Below are positions 46,738 through 54,499 of a stretch of DNA of 64,000 nucleotides, in pieces. This DNA is from Tamlana carrageenivorans (lineage in GTDB: Bacteria; Bacteroidota; Bacteroidia; Flavobacteriales; Flavobacteriaceae). The notes beneath the pieces are model-generated. The model was not told the DNA's origin. It made no database searches and worked only from the letters and a program-made list of their open reading frames with translations. Each line of letters begins with the position of its first letter. Positions within the stretch are counted from its first letter, which is position 1. Where the stretch lies: positions 3,367,501 through 3,431,500 of the forward strand of contig NZ_CP025938.1 in NCBI RefSeq assembly GCF_002893765.1. Reading direction: 5' to 3'. The translations under genes were made by a program, and so were the position numbers.

Positions 46738-47382
46738 TTTTAAATAATCCTTTATAACAGATTGTCTCCCTATAGTTTTTGTAATAATATCTTTGTTTAA
46801 GTTCCAGCCTCGAGCAGGAGAGTATTCTCTTCCATACCAAATGATTTGTAGATGTAAGTCGTTCCATAATTCTTTAGGAAATAATCTTTTGGCGTCTTTT
46901 TCAGTTTGTGTCACATTTTTACCATTGCTTAAATTCCAGCGATACATGAGTCGGTGAATATGTGTGTCTACAGGGAATGCAGGAACACCAAAAGCCTGTG
47001 AAATGACAACACTTGCTGTTTTGTGGCCAACAGCAGGAAGTGCTTCAAGAGCCTCCATGTCATTAGGTACTTCACCGTTGTGTTTGTCGATAAGAATATG
47101 AGATAAACCAAAAATACCTTTACTTTTCATAGGAGAAAGGCCTACTGGCTTAATAATTTCTCTAATTTCTTCAACAGAAAGTTTAACCATATCGTACGGG
47201 TTGTCAGCTCTTTCAAATAGCAAAGGTGTAATTTGGTTGACACGCACATCGGTACTTTGCGCCGACATTAATACGGCTATTAATAGGGTATAAGGATCTT
47301 TATGGTCTAGTGGAATTGGTATTTCAGGATAAAGCTCGCTTAAGGTTTTTATAACAAATTCAACCTTTTCTTGTTTCGTCAT
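46723..47382 (-). CDS. nth: endonuclease III-like DNA glycosylase/AP lyase without Fe-S cluster
   Basis: This 219-residue base-excision repair enzyme for oxidised pyrimidines has a helix-hairpin-helix (LPAVGHKTASVVI) with catalytic K121, and D139 in PVDTHIHR, matching E. coli K120 and D138. LMSAQSTDVRVN is the conserved N-terminal block. The C-terminal loop that in E. coli carries four cysteines for a [4Fe-4S] cluster reads IIWYGREYSPARGWNLNKD instead. The whole protein contains no cysteine. The fold must be held without the cluster. It is divergent from bcp. Confidence 0.9.
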   Translation of the reverse strand: MTKQEKVEFVIKTLSELYPEIPIPLDHKDPYTLLIAVLMSAQSTDVRVNQITPLLFERADNPYDMVKLSVEEIREIIKPVGLSPMKSKGIFGLSHILIDKHNGEVPNDMEALEALPAVGHKTASVVISQAFGVPAFPVDTHIHRLMYRWNLSNGKNVTQTEKDAKRLFPKELWNDLHLQIIWYGREYSPARGWNLNKDIITKTIGRQSVIKDYLKQKKS

Positions 47383-47417
47383 AAATCGTATTTTTGTTAA
47401 AAATCAAAGTTAAGACT

Positions 47418-47870
47418 ATGAAAACATTAAAGCAAGGTGATACGGTACCAGATTTCACATCAAAAGACGAGCAAGGGCGTGAAATTTCGCTAAGTGACTA
47501 TAAAGGAAAAAAACTAATCGTGTTTTTTTATCCCAAAGCAAGTACGCCAGGCTGTACTAATGAGGCTTGTAATTTAAGAGATAATTACGAAACTTTACAG
47601 GCTCAAGGTTATGAATTGTTGGGTGTTAGTGCAGATTCTGAAAAAAGACAAACTAACTTTAAAAAGAAATACAATTTCCCATTCCCGTTGTTAGCTGATG
47701 AGGATAAAACCGTTATAAATGCGTTCGGCGTATGGGGGCCTAAAAAGTTTATGGGGAGAGAATATGATGGGATTCATAGAAAAACCTTTTTAATAGATGA
47801 GCAAGGTGTTGTAGAGCGCGTTATCGATAAAGTGAAAACTAAAGATCACGCGGCGCAAATTTTAGAATAG
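47418..47870 (+). CDS. bcp: thioredoxin-dependent thiol peroxidase (Bcp/PrxQ)
   Basis: This peroxiredoxin of 150 residues reduces hydroperoxides with electrons from thioredoxin. FFYPKASTPGCTNEACNLRD holds the peroxidatic cysteine in PGCT and the resolving cysteine five residues later, the PrxQ pattern. The frame extends to 47394, but MKTLKQGDTVPDF from ATG 47418 is the family-typical start. It is followed at once by a strong terminator. Confidence 0.93.
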   Translation: MKTLKQGDTVPDFTSKDEQGREISLSDYKGKKLIVFFYPKASTPGCTNEACNLRDNYETLQAQGYELLGVSADSEKRQTNFKKKYNFPFPLLADEDKTVINAFGVWGPKKFMGREYDGIHRKTFLIDEQGVVERVIDKVKTKDHAAQILE

Positions 47871-47910
47871 AAAAAAAGCCTGTAAAATAAAGATTTTACA
47901 GGCTTTTTTT
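47871..47910. terminator. strong bidirectional terminator after bcp
   Basis: A 17-bp perfect stem (47871-47887 and 47894-47910) with a six-base loop and A7/T7 flanks lies between two convergent genes. Confidence 0.9.
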
Positions 47911-47924
47911 AATATTTAAGTTTT

Positions 47925-49388
47925 CTATTTTCTTTTTCTGTTTAAAGTTAATGGTTTTCTGGTGTAGCCAAACAAACGATAGTCTTTGATTAATTCGGCG
48001 GTGCCTTCAGGAACCATATCTTCCCAACCACGGTCTCCGCTTGAAATCATTTGTAGTATTTCACGAGAGAAAATATTCATGATTTTTGGGTCGTAATCTG
48101 TAATATCAATAACTTTTCCGTTGTATTTGAAGAATTTATACAACTCTTTCATTCTAGGGTAAACTTTTAGGTTTTCGCTTGTGATTAACTCTCCTGTATC
48201 CGGGTCAAGCATAGGGTATAAGTATACTTTTAGATCTTTAAAAAATAGTTTACCAAAAGCTTCTAAGATACCTCCACTAATGTGTCGGTAATATTTTTCA
48301 TCAAAAATATCAATGAGGTTATTTACCCCCATAGCCAATCCCATTCTAGCTTTTGTGTAGTTAGAAAAGTATTCAACAACCTTAAAGTATTCTTGGAAGT
48401 TAGATATCATAACCGATTGTCCTATAGAGCATAGCAGGTCAGCGCGATCAATAAAATCTTGCTCATCAATTTCACCTTCAGCACGTAAGTTTGATAAGGT
48501 GATTTCAAAAACAACAACCGTTTTATTAACATCGACTTTATTCTCTTTTATAAACATTTCGTACGATTTCTCGTACATAGCCATATTCACTTTAGTCACC
48601 GGTCTAAAGCTACCACGAAGCGCTAAAATGTTTTTCTTGTAAAACACTTTGGCAGGTAAAACATTAGTGCCATCTGGTCCAAACATAACAGCATCGGTCA
48701 TGCCATTTTTAACCAGTTGTAAACTCATCAATCGATTATCAACATTACTAAAAACTGGTCCAGAAAAGTTTATGGTATCAATTTCTAAACGGTCTTTATC
48801 TAAATGATCATAAAGATAGCGCAGTAATTTTTTTGGTTCATTATACTTATAAAAGGCGCCATAAATTAGGTTTGTACCTAGGATTCCTAAAGTTTCTTGT
48901 TGTAACCTGGCGTCTGTTTCTTTAAAGCGGAGGTGTAAAATAATTTCGTTGTATTCAGCTCCAGCTTCAACTTGGTATTTAATTCCAACCCAACCATGAC
49001 CCTTAAATTGCTTTGCGAAGTCAATTGTAGCCACCGTATTGGCATAAGTGAAAAATATTTTATTCGGATTTTTTTCCCGAGTAAGTCTATTTTCCATCAA
49101 GCTCATCTCATGAGCCAGCATTTTGCGTAAACGAGCTTCGGTTACATAACGACCGTCGTCTTCAGCACCATAAATAGCATCACTAAAGTCTTTGTCGTAA
49201 GCAGACATAGCTTTTGCAATGGTGCCAGAGGCGCCTCCAGCTCTAAAAAAATGGCGACAAGTTTCTTGTCCGGCTCCAATTTCGGCAAAAGTACCGTAAA
49301 TATTTTCGTTTAAATTAATGCGAAGTGCTTTAGATTTTAATGAAGGAATGTCATCAAACTCTTTATCTCCTTTAATGGTAATTTCCAT
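47925..49388 (-). CDS. conserved protein of unknown function, 487 residues
   Basis: This large soluble protein has no signal peptide or membrane segment from the start at 49388 (MEITIKGDKEF). It has blocks that look strongly conserved, such as FAEIGAGQETCRHFFRAGGA, TIAKAMSAYDKDFSD, MFGPDGTNVLPAKVFY and MGLAMGVNNLIDIFDEKYY. Similar proteins are sometimes labelled TonB-dependent receptor or nicotinate-nucleotide adenylyltransferase, but I see no barrel, signal peptide or nucleotidyltransferase HxGH motif. No function is proposed. A good promoter lies 27 bases upstream. Confidence 0.8.
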   Translation of the reverse strand: MEITIKGDKEFDDIPSLKSKALRINLNENIYGTFAEIGAGQETCRHFFRAGGASGTIAKAMSAYDKDFSDAIYGAEDDGRYVTEARLRKMLAHEMSLMENRLTREKNPNKIFFTYANTVATIDFAKQFKGHGWVGIKYQVEAGAEYNEIILHLRFKETDARLQQETLGILGTNLIYGAFYKYNEPKKLLRYLYDHLDKDRLEIDTINFSGPVFSNVDNRLMSLQLVKNGMTDAVMFGPDGTNVLPAKVFYKKNILALRGSFRPVTKVNMAMYEKSYEMFIKENKVDVNKTVVVFEITLSNLRAEGEIDEQDFIDRADLLCSIGQSVMISNFQEYFKVVEYFSNYTKARMGLAMGVNNLIDIFDEKYYRHISGGILEAFGKLFFKDLKVYLYPMLDPDTGELITSENLKVYPRMKELYKFFKYNGKVIDITDYDPKIMNIFSREILQMISSGDRGWEDMVPEGTAELIKDYRLFGYTRKPLTLNRKRK

Positions 49389-49414
49389 ATAAAAACAAGT
49401 TGTATCGTGTCTCA

Positions 49415-49444
49415 CAAAGGTATCAAATATGTGTAGCAAACAAA
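49415..49444 (-). promoter_or_regulatory. Bacteroidota-type promoter for the 487-residue protein
   Basis: On the minus strand TTTG (49441-49444) is followed after 18 bases by TACCTTTG (49415-49422). The predicted start of transcription is near 49409, 21 bases before the ATG at 49388. Confidence 0.6.
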
Positions 49445-49480
49445 AAAATAACCTTATTTTTGGCTAAAATTTATCAAATT

Positions 49481-50242
49481 TTGAAAATAACGTTTCTTGG
49501 TACTGGTACTTCTCAAGGTATCCCAATTATTGGGAGTGATCACCCGGTTTGTAAAAGTTCAAATCCGAAAGATAAACGTTTGCGTGTTTCAGTTTTAATT
49601 GAATGGAACGGATTTCATTACGTAATTGATTGTGGTCCAGATTTTAGATATCAAATGTTACGTTCTGGGTGTTCTAAAATAGATGCTATTCTTTTTACCC
49701 ACGAGCATTCAGATCATGTGTTAGGCCTAGATGATATTCGACCTTTTTATTTTAAACAAGGTGACATTTCCATTTATGCACATAAGCGGGTTTTAAAAGC
49801 ATTAAAGAAGCGATTTGATTATATTTTTTCTACTAAAAACAAATATCCAGGAGCACCATCACTTCATGTAAACCGTATAAAAAACAAATCATTTAAATTA
49901 AATGAAGACGTGGTAATTCCTATAAAAGGACTTCATGCTACTTTGCAGGTATTCGGATATCGATTCAATGATTTTGCATATTTAACTGATATGAAATCGG
50001 TATCAGATAAAGAAATAGAAAAGCTAAAAGGTGTGAAGGTTTTAGTTGTTAATGCCTTGCGGATACAGCCACACCATTCACATTTCAATTTAGAAGAAGC
50101 CTTGGCTTTTATTGAAAAAGTGAATCCAGAAAAAGCATATTTAACCCATATTAGTCATTTGTTGGGATTTCATGATGAAGTTGAAAAATCATTGCCGGAT
50201 AACGTATTCTTGGCTTATGACGAATTAGAAATTTTAATTTAA
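49481..50242 (+). CDS. MBL-fold metallo-hydrolase, PhnP-like phosphodiesterase
   Basis: This 253-residue metallo-beta-lactamase-fold enzyme has the metal motif THEHSDHVLGLDDIRPF (HxHxDH), further histidines in THISHLLGFHDE, and GTGTSQGIPIIGSDH near the N-terminus as in PhnP and related cyclic phosphodiesterases. The best start is TTG at 49481 (LKITFLGTGTS, read as Met). The frame extends upstream only by running back over the divergent gene's promoter. It is followed after nine bases by a small conserved gene on the same strand. Confidence 0.83.
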   Translation: MKITFLGTGTSQGIPIIGSDHPVCKSSNPKDKRLRVSVLIEWNGFHYVIDCGPDFRYQMLRSGCSKIDAILFTHEHSDHVLGLDDIRPFYFKQGDISIYAHKRVLKALKKRFDYIFSTKNKYPGAPSLHVNRIKNKSFKLNEDVVIPIKGLHATLQVFGYRFNDFAYLTDMKSVSDKEIEKLKGVKVLVVNALRIQPHHSHFNLEEALAFIEKVNPEKAYLTHISHLLGFHDEVEKSLPDNVFLAYDELEILI

Positions 50243-50251
50243 AATTATAGA

Positions 50252-50752
50252 ATGAAGCAAAAAATTTTCATGTACCTGTTCATATTTACCAGCTTATTGG
50301 TTTTGTTTCAGTATGTTAACGCTAAAAATATATTTAAGGATATTGACAAAAAGCTAGTTACGAGTAGAACTGAATTAAAAAAATATAAAGATTCTGTAGC
50401 TGTTTTACAAAATGACATTATGGAAGCTTCACATTTTAACCTTGATAAAAACGAAGACGCCATAACCTATTTTGAAAATGAGGGTTATAAAGTTGATGAA
50501 CTTATTCCGTTTATTAAAGATGAGCTTTATAAATTAAACGAGGTTCGTGGTGAACATCCGTTAATACCTTATGCTTCTAGTGAAGGAAGAAAACTGATGT
50601 TAAACACCATTAAGCTTCTTAACCACAAATGGATTATTGCAGATTTTTCAGATGGTGAATTTTGGGGAGAATTGTTCTTAACTTATGAAATTACAGAAGA
50701 TAAAGAATTAAAATTTAACCTTGTAGAACATTTCCTGTATCCTTTAAACTAA
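50252..50752 (+). CDS. membrane-anchored or secreted protein of unknown function
   Basis: This 166-residue protein has an N-terminal hydrophobic segment (residues 5-22; IFMYLFIFTSLLVLFQYV), a short helical, charged stretch (about 30-60) and a C-terminal domain with GEHPLIPYASSEGRKLM, HKWIIADFSDGEFWGEL and YEITEDKELKFNLVEHFLYP. It is probably in one operon with the metallo-hydrolase, nine bases upstream. I do not know the family's role. Confidence 0.68.
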   Translation: MKQKIFMYLFIFTSLLVLFQYVNAKNIFKDIDKKLVTSRTELKKYKDSVAVLQNDIMEASHFNLDKNEDAITYFENEGYKVDELIPFIKDELYKLNEVRGEHPLIPYASSEGRKLMLNTIKLLNHKWIIADFSDGEFWGELFLTYEITEDKELKFNLVEHFLYPLN

Positions 50753-50754
50753 AT

Positions 50755-51123
50755 CTATTTCACTTTATAAGCCGTTCCTTTTTGCTTTTTGGTTTCACCT
50801 ACATATGAATATTCATAGGTGTACGAAGAATCGGTAGTTGTTAATATTTTAAGGTGAATATCTTTACGCTCGGCCATATTCTTTGGGTTTATGGTTTTAA
50901 AAACCACTTCACAATCGTTAACCCAACGTAATTTTGACGAATCAACTTTGCTGTCATAGGTTTCAACTTGAATATCTTTATTCCTATAAAAAGTAGACTT
51001 AAATACTTCTCCGTTAATAGTAGCTTCACTATAAAATTCGCCTGTTTGAAAAGATTGGCAATCTCTAGCTTTCTCATAACAGCTACATAAAACAAACAAT
51101 AGTAAAAGAGGTAAGAATCGCAT
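50755..51123 (-). CDS. small lipoprotein of unknown function
   Basis: This 122-residue protein has a lipoprotein signal. MRFLPLLLLFVLCSC ends in a lipobox-like LCSC, with C15 as the lipidated residue. The mature part is beta-rich (FYSEATINGEVFKSTFYRNK, SSYTYEYSYVGETKKQKGT). Related flavobacterial entries sometimes carry the clearly wrong label DNA topoisomerase IV. It is convergent with the preceding gene, two bases apart. Confidence 0.7.
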   Translation of the reverse strand: MRFLPLLLLFVLCSCYEKARDCQSFQTGEFYSEATINGEVFKSTFYRNKDIQVETYDSKVDSSKLRWVNDCEVVFKTINPKNMAERKDIHLKILTTTDSSYTYEYSYVGETKKQKGTAYKVK

Positions 51124-51158
51124 AAAATAATTTTAGGCAAAATTAGTAAAGAAAAGCC

Positions 51159-51560
51159 TTAATTCATGTAATTTTTAAAAGTTCCGTCAGAATAAAATAT
51201 AACAATACGATCTATAGTTTTTTCTTCTACAGAATTACTGCTTGTTGTTTTTGTTTCAATTTCGTCAAAATTAAAATTTGTTTGAGGGTTTTGGTCTTTA
51301 GGAGACGGTTTGGTTTCCGGAGTCTCTTTTTCGCTTGAAGGAAATTCTCCTTTGCCATTTAATAGCCAATACAAATTTACCTCAGGATAGGAGGATAAAA
51401 TTTTAAGAACAAAATCTAAGCTTGGTTTATTTCTTCCTGAAAGGATGTGCGAAATACTAGAGCGCTGTACATCTATTTTTTCAGCGAAAGCAGAAGCTGA
51501 TTCTCCATAAAAATCCATGACTTTTTGTAGTCGTTTAATGAAATCCTTGTTGTTTACCAT
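51159..51560 (-). CDS. XRE family helix-turn-helix regulator
   Basis: This 133-residue regulator has a phage-repressor-type HTH at residues 8-62 (FAEKIDVQRSSISHILSGRNKPSLDFV). A flexible Pro/Thr/Ser/Glu-rich linker (about 75-115) follows, then a short conserved tail (IDRIVIFYSDGTFKNY). Its start is 27 bases from the palindrome GTTACAAATGTAAC. The same palindrome core occurs twice before the M14 carboxypeptidase gene, so I infer autoregulation and control of that gene. Confidence 0.85.
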   Translation of the reverse strand: MVNNKDFIKRLQKVMDFYGESASAFAEKIDVQRSSISHILSGRNKPSLDFVLKILSSYPEVNLYWLLNGKGEFPSSEKETPETKPSPKDQNPQTNFNFDEIETKTTSSNSVEEKTIDRIVIFYSDGTFKNYMN

Positions 51561-51586
51561 TGTGAATTGTTTAGCAAAATAAACTT

Positions 51587-51600
51587 GTTACAAATGTAAC
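51587..51600. promoter_or_regulatory. palindromic operator in the XRE gene promoter
   Basis: GTTACAAATGTAAC is a perfect palindrome except for its two central bases. On the minus strand it contains TACATTTG (51591-51598), a match to the TAnnTTTG -7 promoter element for the XRE gene, so a bound repressor would block its own promoter. Confidence 0.65.
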
Positions 51601-51800
51601 TAATTCAGTTTAATCTTGCACTATATCTATCGAAAATCTCACATTTTAATATAATTAGCACTTTAATTAAGTTGTTTTAATATACTGAAAAACAGGATTT
51701 TATAATTTTAGGTATAAATCTGTTTAATATTCTAAGTGTCGCTGTAAATTAAGTACTAAAAATGGTTTATCGATGTAAACTAAATGACCTTTTCTTGTGT

Positions 51801-51836
51801 TTACAAATGTAATATTGTTTTTGTTTACATTTGTAA
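51801..51836. promoter_or_regulatory. paired palindromic operators before the M14 carboxypeptidase gene
   Basis: TTACAAATGTAA (51801-51812) and TTACATTTGTAA (51825-51836) are the same palindrome as in the XRE promoter, with centres 24 bases apart. The second contains TACATTTG, a possible -7 element about 18 bases before the ATG at 51851. A TGTAAAC half-site lies at 51774-51780. Confidence 0.65.
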
Positions 51837-51850
51837 CCTAAATAATCAAC

Positions 51851-52996
51851 ATGAATATTCAAGCTATTAAATCACTCTTTTTAAATAATAAAGAAACTGC
51901 GCTTTATGGTCGTTATATTACTAATAAAGACATAGAGCCCTTATTAAATAATTTACCAGAAACAGCAAGCGTAAAAGTTATTGGTCGCTCTGTACAAGAC
52001 AGACCTATTTATGGTGTAAAAACTGGACATGGTAAAAAACGTGTCTTATTATGGTCACAGATGCACGGTAATGAATCGACAACTACAAAAGCATTGTTTG
52101 ATCTATTAAACACTTTATTAAAAGATGAATCGGACTTAAACCACCTTTTAAAGGCTTGTACACTTTATATAATTCCAATTTTAAATCCCGATGGTGCCAA
52201 GGCTTATACACGAATTAATGCAAATGAAGTAGATTTAAATAGAGACGCTCAAAATTTGACCCAACCAGAGAGTCAAGTTTTAAGAGTTATATTTAATGAC
52301 TTTAAGCCTCACTTTTGTTATAATTTACATGGACAGCGTACTATTTTTAGTGCTGGGAAGGTGAATAAATCGGCAACGGTATCATTTTTATCCCCTGCAC
52401 AGGACAAGAATTGTACAATAACGCCTAATAGAAAGGTATCTATGGAGGTTATTGCTGTTATGAATGCGATGTTACAGCAAGAAATTCCTGATCAAGTAGG
52501 GGTTTACGATGATGCTTTTAACATTAACTGTGTAGGCGATACGTTTCAGAGTGAAAATGTACCAACCATATTGTTTGAAGCGGGGCATTTCCACGAAGAT
52601 TATCAAAGAGAGAAGACGCGTGAGCTTATTTATATGTCCTATTTAACGTCTTTAGACTATATCGCTAAAAATTCTGTTGATGGATCGGCTTATGAGCCTT
52701 ATTTAAATATTCCTGAAAATGAAAAACTGTTTTTAGATATCATTATTAGAAATGCAACAGTAAAAGGGGAGGTTGTAGATGTTGGAATTCAATTTGAAGA
52801 AAGGTTAATCGGTGAAAATTTAAAATTTATTCCAAAAATAGTTAAAATAGAACAGCTTGAAGGAATTTTTGGTCATAAAGAAATTGAAGCTCATGGAAAT
52901 GAGGTGTTTAATGCGCAAGGGAATGCATTGGAAATGGATAGCGAAAACGTTTTAGTAAGAATAGATAATGAAAAAATCTTATTGAATACGAAATAA
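51851..52996 (+). CDS. M14 family zinc carboxypeptidase
   Basis: This 381-residue metallopeptidase-like protein has the zinc site in MHGNEST (H and E). Downstream motifs are NPDGA and NEVDLNRD with the substrate-binding arginine, and HGQRT may carry the second zinc histidine. LFEAGHFHEDYQRE near residue 255 has the position of the catalytic glutamate. There is no signal peptide, so it acts in the cytoplasm. The last 90 residues form an extra beta-rich domain. Two palindromic operators lie in its promoter. Confidence 0.85.
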   Translation: MNIQAIKSLFLNNKETALYGRYITNKDIEPLLNNLPETASVKVIGRSVQDRPIYGVKTGHGKKRVLLWSQMHGNESTTTKALFDLLNTLLKDESDLNHLLKACTLYIIPILNPDGAKAYTRINANEVDLNRDAQNLTQPESQVLRVIFNDFKPHFCYNLHGQRTIFSAGKVNKSATVSFLSPAQDKNCTITPNRKVSMEVIAVMNAMLQQEIPDQVGVYDDAFNINCVGDTFQSENVPTILFEAGHFHEDYQREKTRELIYMSYLTSLDYIAKNSVDGSAYEPYLNIPENEKLFLDIIIRNATVKGEVVDVGIQFEERLIGENLKFIPKIVKIEQLEGIFGHKEIEAHGNEVFNAQGNALEMDSENVLVRIDNEKILLNTK

Positions 52997-53034
52997 ATCA
53001 CATCTTTTATGCTTTATCTTTAAAGAAAATGTAT

Positions 53035-53042
53035 TAATTTTG
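53035..53042 (+). promoter_or_regulatory. putative -7 promoter element of the Lrp/AsnC gene
   Basis: TAATTTTG matches TAnnTTTG and lies 24 bases before the ATG. No TTG is seen at -33. Confidence 0.3.
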
Positions 53043-53066
53043 CTTTATATTTAAGAATAGTTAATT

Positions 53067-53546
53067 ATGGGTAAAATAAAATTAGACGAAATAGATCACC
53101 AAATTCTTGACATGTTAATAGATAACACAAGAATTCCATTTACAGACATTGCTAAAAAACTATTAATTTCAGCTGGAACAGTACATGTGCGTGTTAAAAA
53201 GATGGAAGAATCAGGAATTATTAAAGGTTCGTCATTAATGCTGGACTATAAAAAATTAGGTTATTCTTTTATAGCTTATGTAGGGGTTTATCTTAACAAT
53301 ACTTCTCAAACAAAATTTGTTTTAGAACGTATAAATGAAATTGCTTATGTAACTGTAGCTCATATTACAACCGGAAAATTTAATATTTTCTGTAAAATTA
53401 GAGCAAGAAGTACCGAACATGCCAAAGAAGTTATCTTTTTATTAGATGATATTGAAGGTGTTTATAGAACAGAAACTATGATTTCGCTTGAAGAAAGTAT
53501 CAACGATAAAAAACGATTGATGCATTCTATTTTTAATGAAATGTAA
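53067..53546 (+). CDS. Lrp/AsnC family transcriptional regulator
   Basis: This 159-residue protein has an N-terminal HTH (LDEIDHQILDMLIDNTRIPFTDIAKKL, shown here by its start LDEIDHQILDML; recognition helix ISAGTVHVRVKKMEESG) and a C-terminal RAM ligand-binding domain (about 70-150). It is the single-copy feast/famine regulator type that senses amino acids. Autogenous control is usual in the family. It is followed by a compact terminator. Confidence 0.9.
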   Translation: MGKIKLDEIDHQILDMLIDNTRIPFTDIAKKLLISAGTVHVRVKKMEESGIIKGSSLMLDYKKLGYSFIAYVGVYLNNTSQTKFVLERINEIAYVTVAHITTGKFNIFCKIRARSTEHAKEVIFLLDDIEGVYRTETMISLEESINDKKRLMHSIFNEM

Positions 53547-53573
53547 TTAATATTTATATCGATTATAATCACT

Positions 53574-53600
53574 AAAAGCCCTTTTAAAGGGCTTTTTTTA
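53574..53600 (+). terminator. terminator after the Lrp/AsnC gene
   Basis: AAAAGCCCTTT (53574-53584) and AAAGGGCTTTT (53586-53596) form a tight hairpin followed by T residues. Confidence 0.85.
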
Positions 53601-53845
53601 TGTTTTTAATAGAGTAATTGGTCACTCGTTTAATCTAATACCTGCGTAATTTAAATTCATGTACATTTGGTTGTATTGTAAAATTTACACCAAATTTATC
53701 TAAGAATATATTAAATACTTCAGCAGGGAAGAGGGTGTCCTTGGTTAAGACTTTTAAGAAGGAATTAAGTGCTTTAATTCCTGGACACTATCCCATAAAG
53801 TGTGTAAACATATTTCAGACCAAGCTTTCTTGCTGCAAAAGTATT

Positions 53846-54058
53846 TTACTCTGTGCCGTTAACGGTTACTTTTTGAATGGTTGCGGCATCGCTATTATTA
53901 GACTGGGTGTCGGACCAATCGAAAGTATCACCTGTACGTATGGAGGGCGATTGCGAACCCAATTGTCCAAAAGATAACAAAGGAAACATAGCTACAACAA
54001 CTAGAAGTAACCTGTTTTTTATGTATTGAATTAAAATACAATGGTAATTATTTCTCAT
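53846..54058 (-). pseudogene. truncated start of a secreted protein gene
   Basis: A 70-codon frame begins with a convincing signal peptide (IKNRLLLVVVAMFPLLSFGQ) and a short Ser/Thr/Asp-rich mature part. It stops at TAA 53846-53848 after VTVNGTE. The same frame continues after the stop with NTFAARKLGLKYVY, so a nonsense change in a longer gene is likely. What lies downstream (53640-53845) shows no clear continuation. The whole looks like a decaying gene for an exported protein. Confidence 0.45.
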
Positions 54059-54499
54059 ATTGCATTTGATAAAGTGATTATATAAGTTTATCAGGCGTTA
54101 CAGATCATGGCAAGTGTTCAAAATAAATTGAAGCGTGATTTAGCCTTTTAAAGTAAAAGAGTAATTTTATGTTATTTCTAAAAAATGAGGGAAGACATTG
54201 TAAAACAATGTAGAATAGGTGTTTTTTGGTTGGATTTGAGAGCATAACTTTATTGTTGTAGGTGTAACAAATGAAGTTATATGCCTCTTTAAGTTCAAAA
54301 AAAATGTTAAATCACTTAAATATTCGATTAAGAATTCATAATGAGATCTTAATCGATAGAATTTGTTAATTTATCGTGCTAGGATAATTTACTTAATAAA
54401 TTCTCGTCATTTAATGATGTTTTATTTGATTTGAGCTACAGATTGTATGAATTTTCTAAAACAAGAAGATGCAGAAATCTTTGAAATTTATAAACTATT
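54059..54499. other. gene-poor intergenic region before sixA
   Basis: No frame above about 20 codons with a plausible start is visible. A small inverted repeat ACATTGT-AAA-ACAATGT lies near 54195-54211. The region is AT-rich and looks like degraded sequence plus the upstream region of the polyphosphate operon. Confidence 0.45.

Noticed and set aside
53786..53812. Possible IS256-type terminus (TTTACACACTTTATGG on the minus strand)
   Set aside because: It recalls some IS256 ends but does not match either end of the IS256 element in this window, and no partner end was found.
53735..53977. Plus-strand frame of 80 codons starting with TTG
   Set aside because: It overlaps the signal-peptide frame on the other strand, has cysteine-rich random-looking composition and no start signal.
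54195..54211. Inverted repeat ACATTGT-AAA-ACAATGT as an operator
   Set aside because: A single copy in degraded-looking sequence, about 290 bases from the nearest gene start; chance is as likely.
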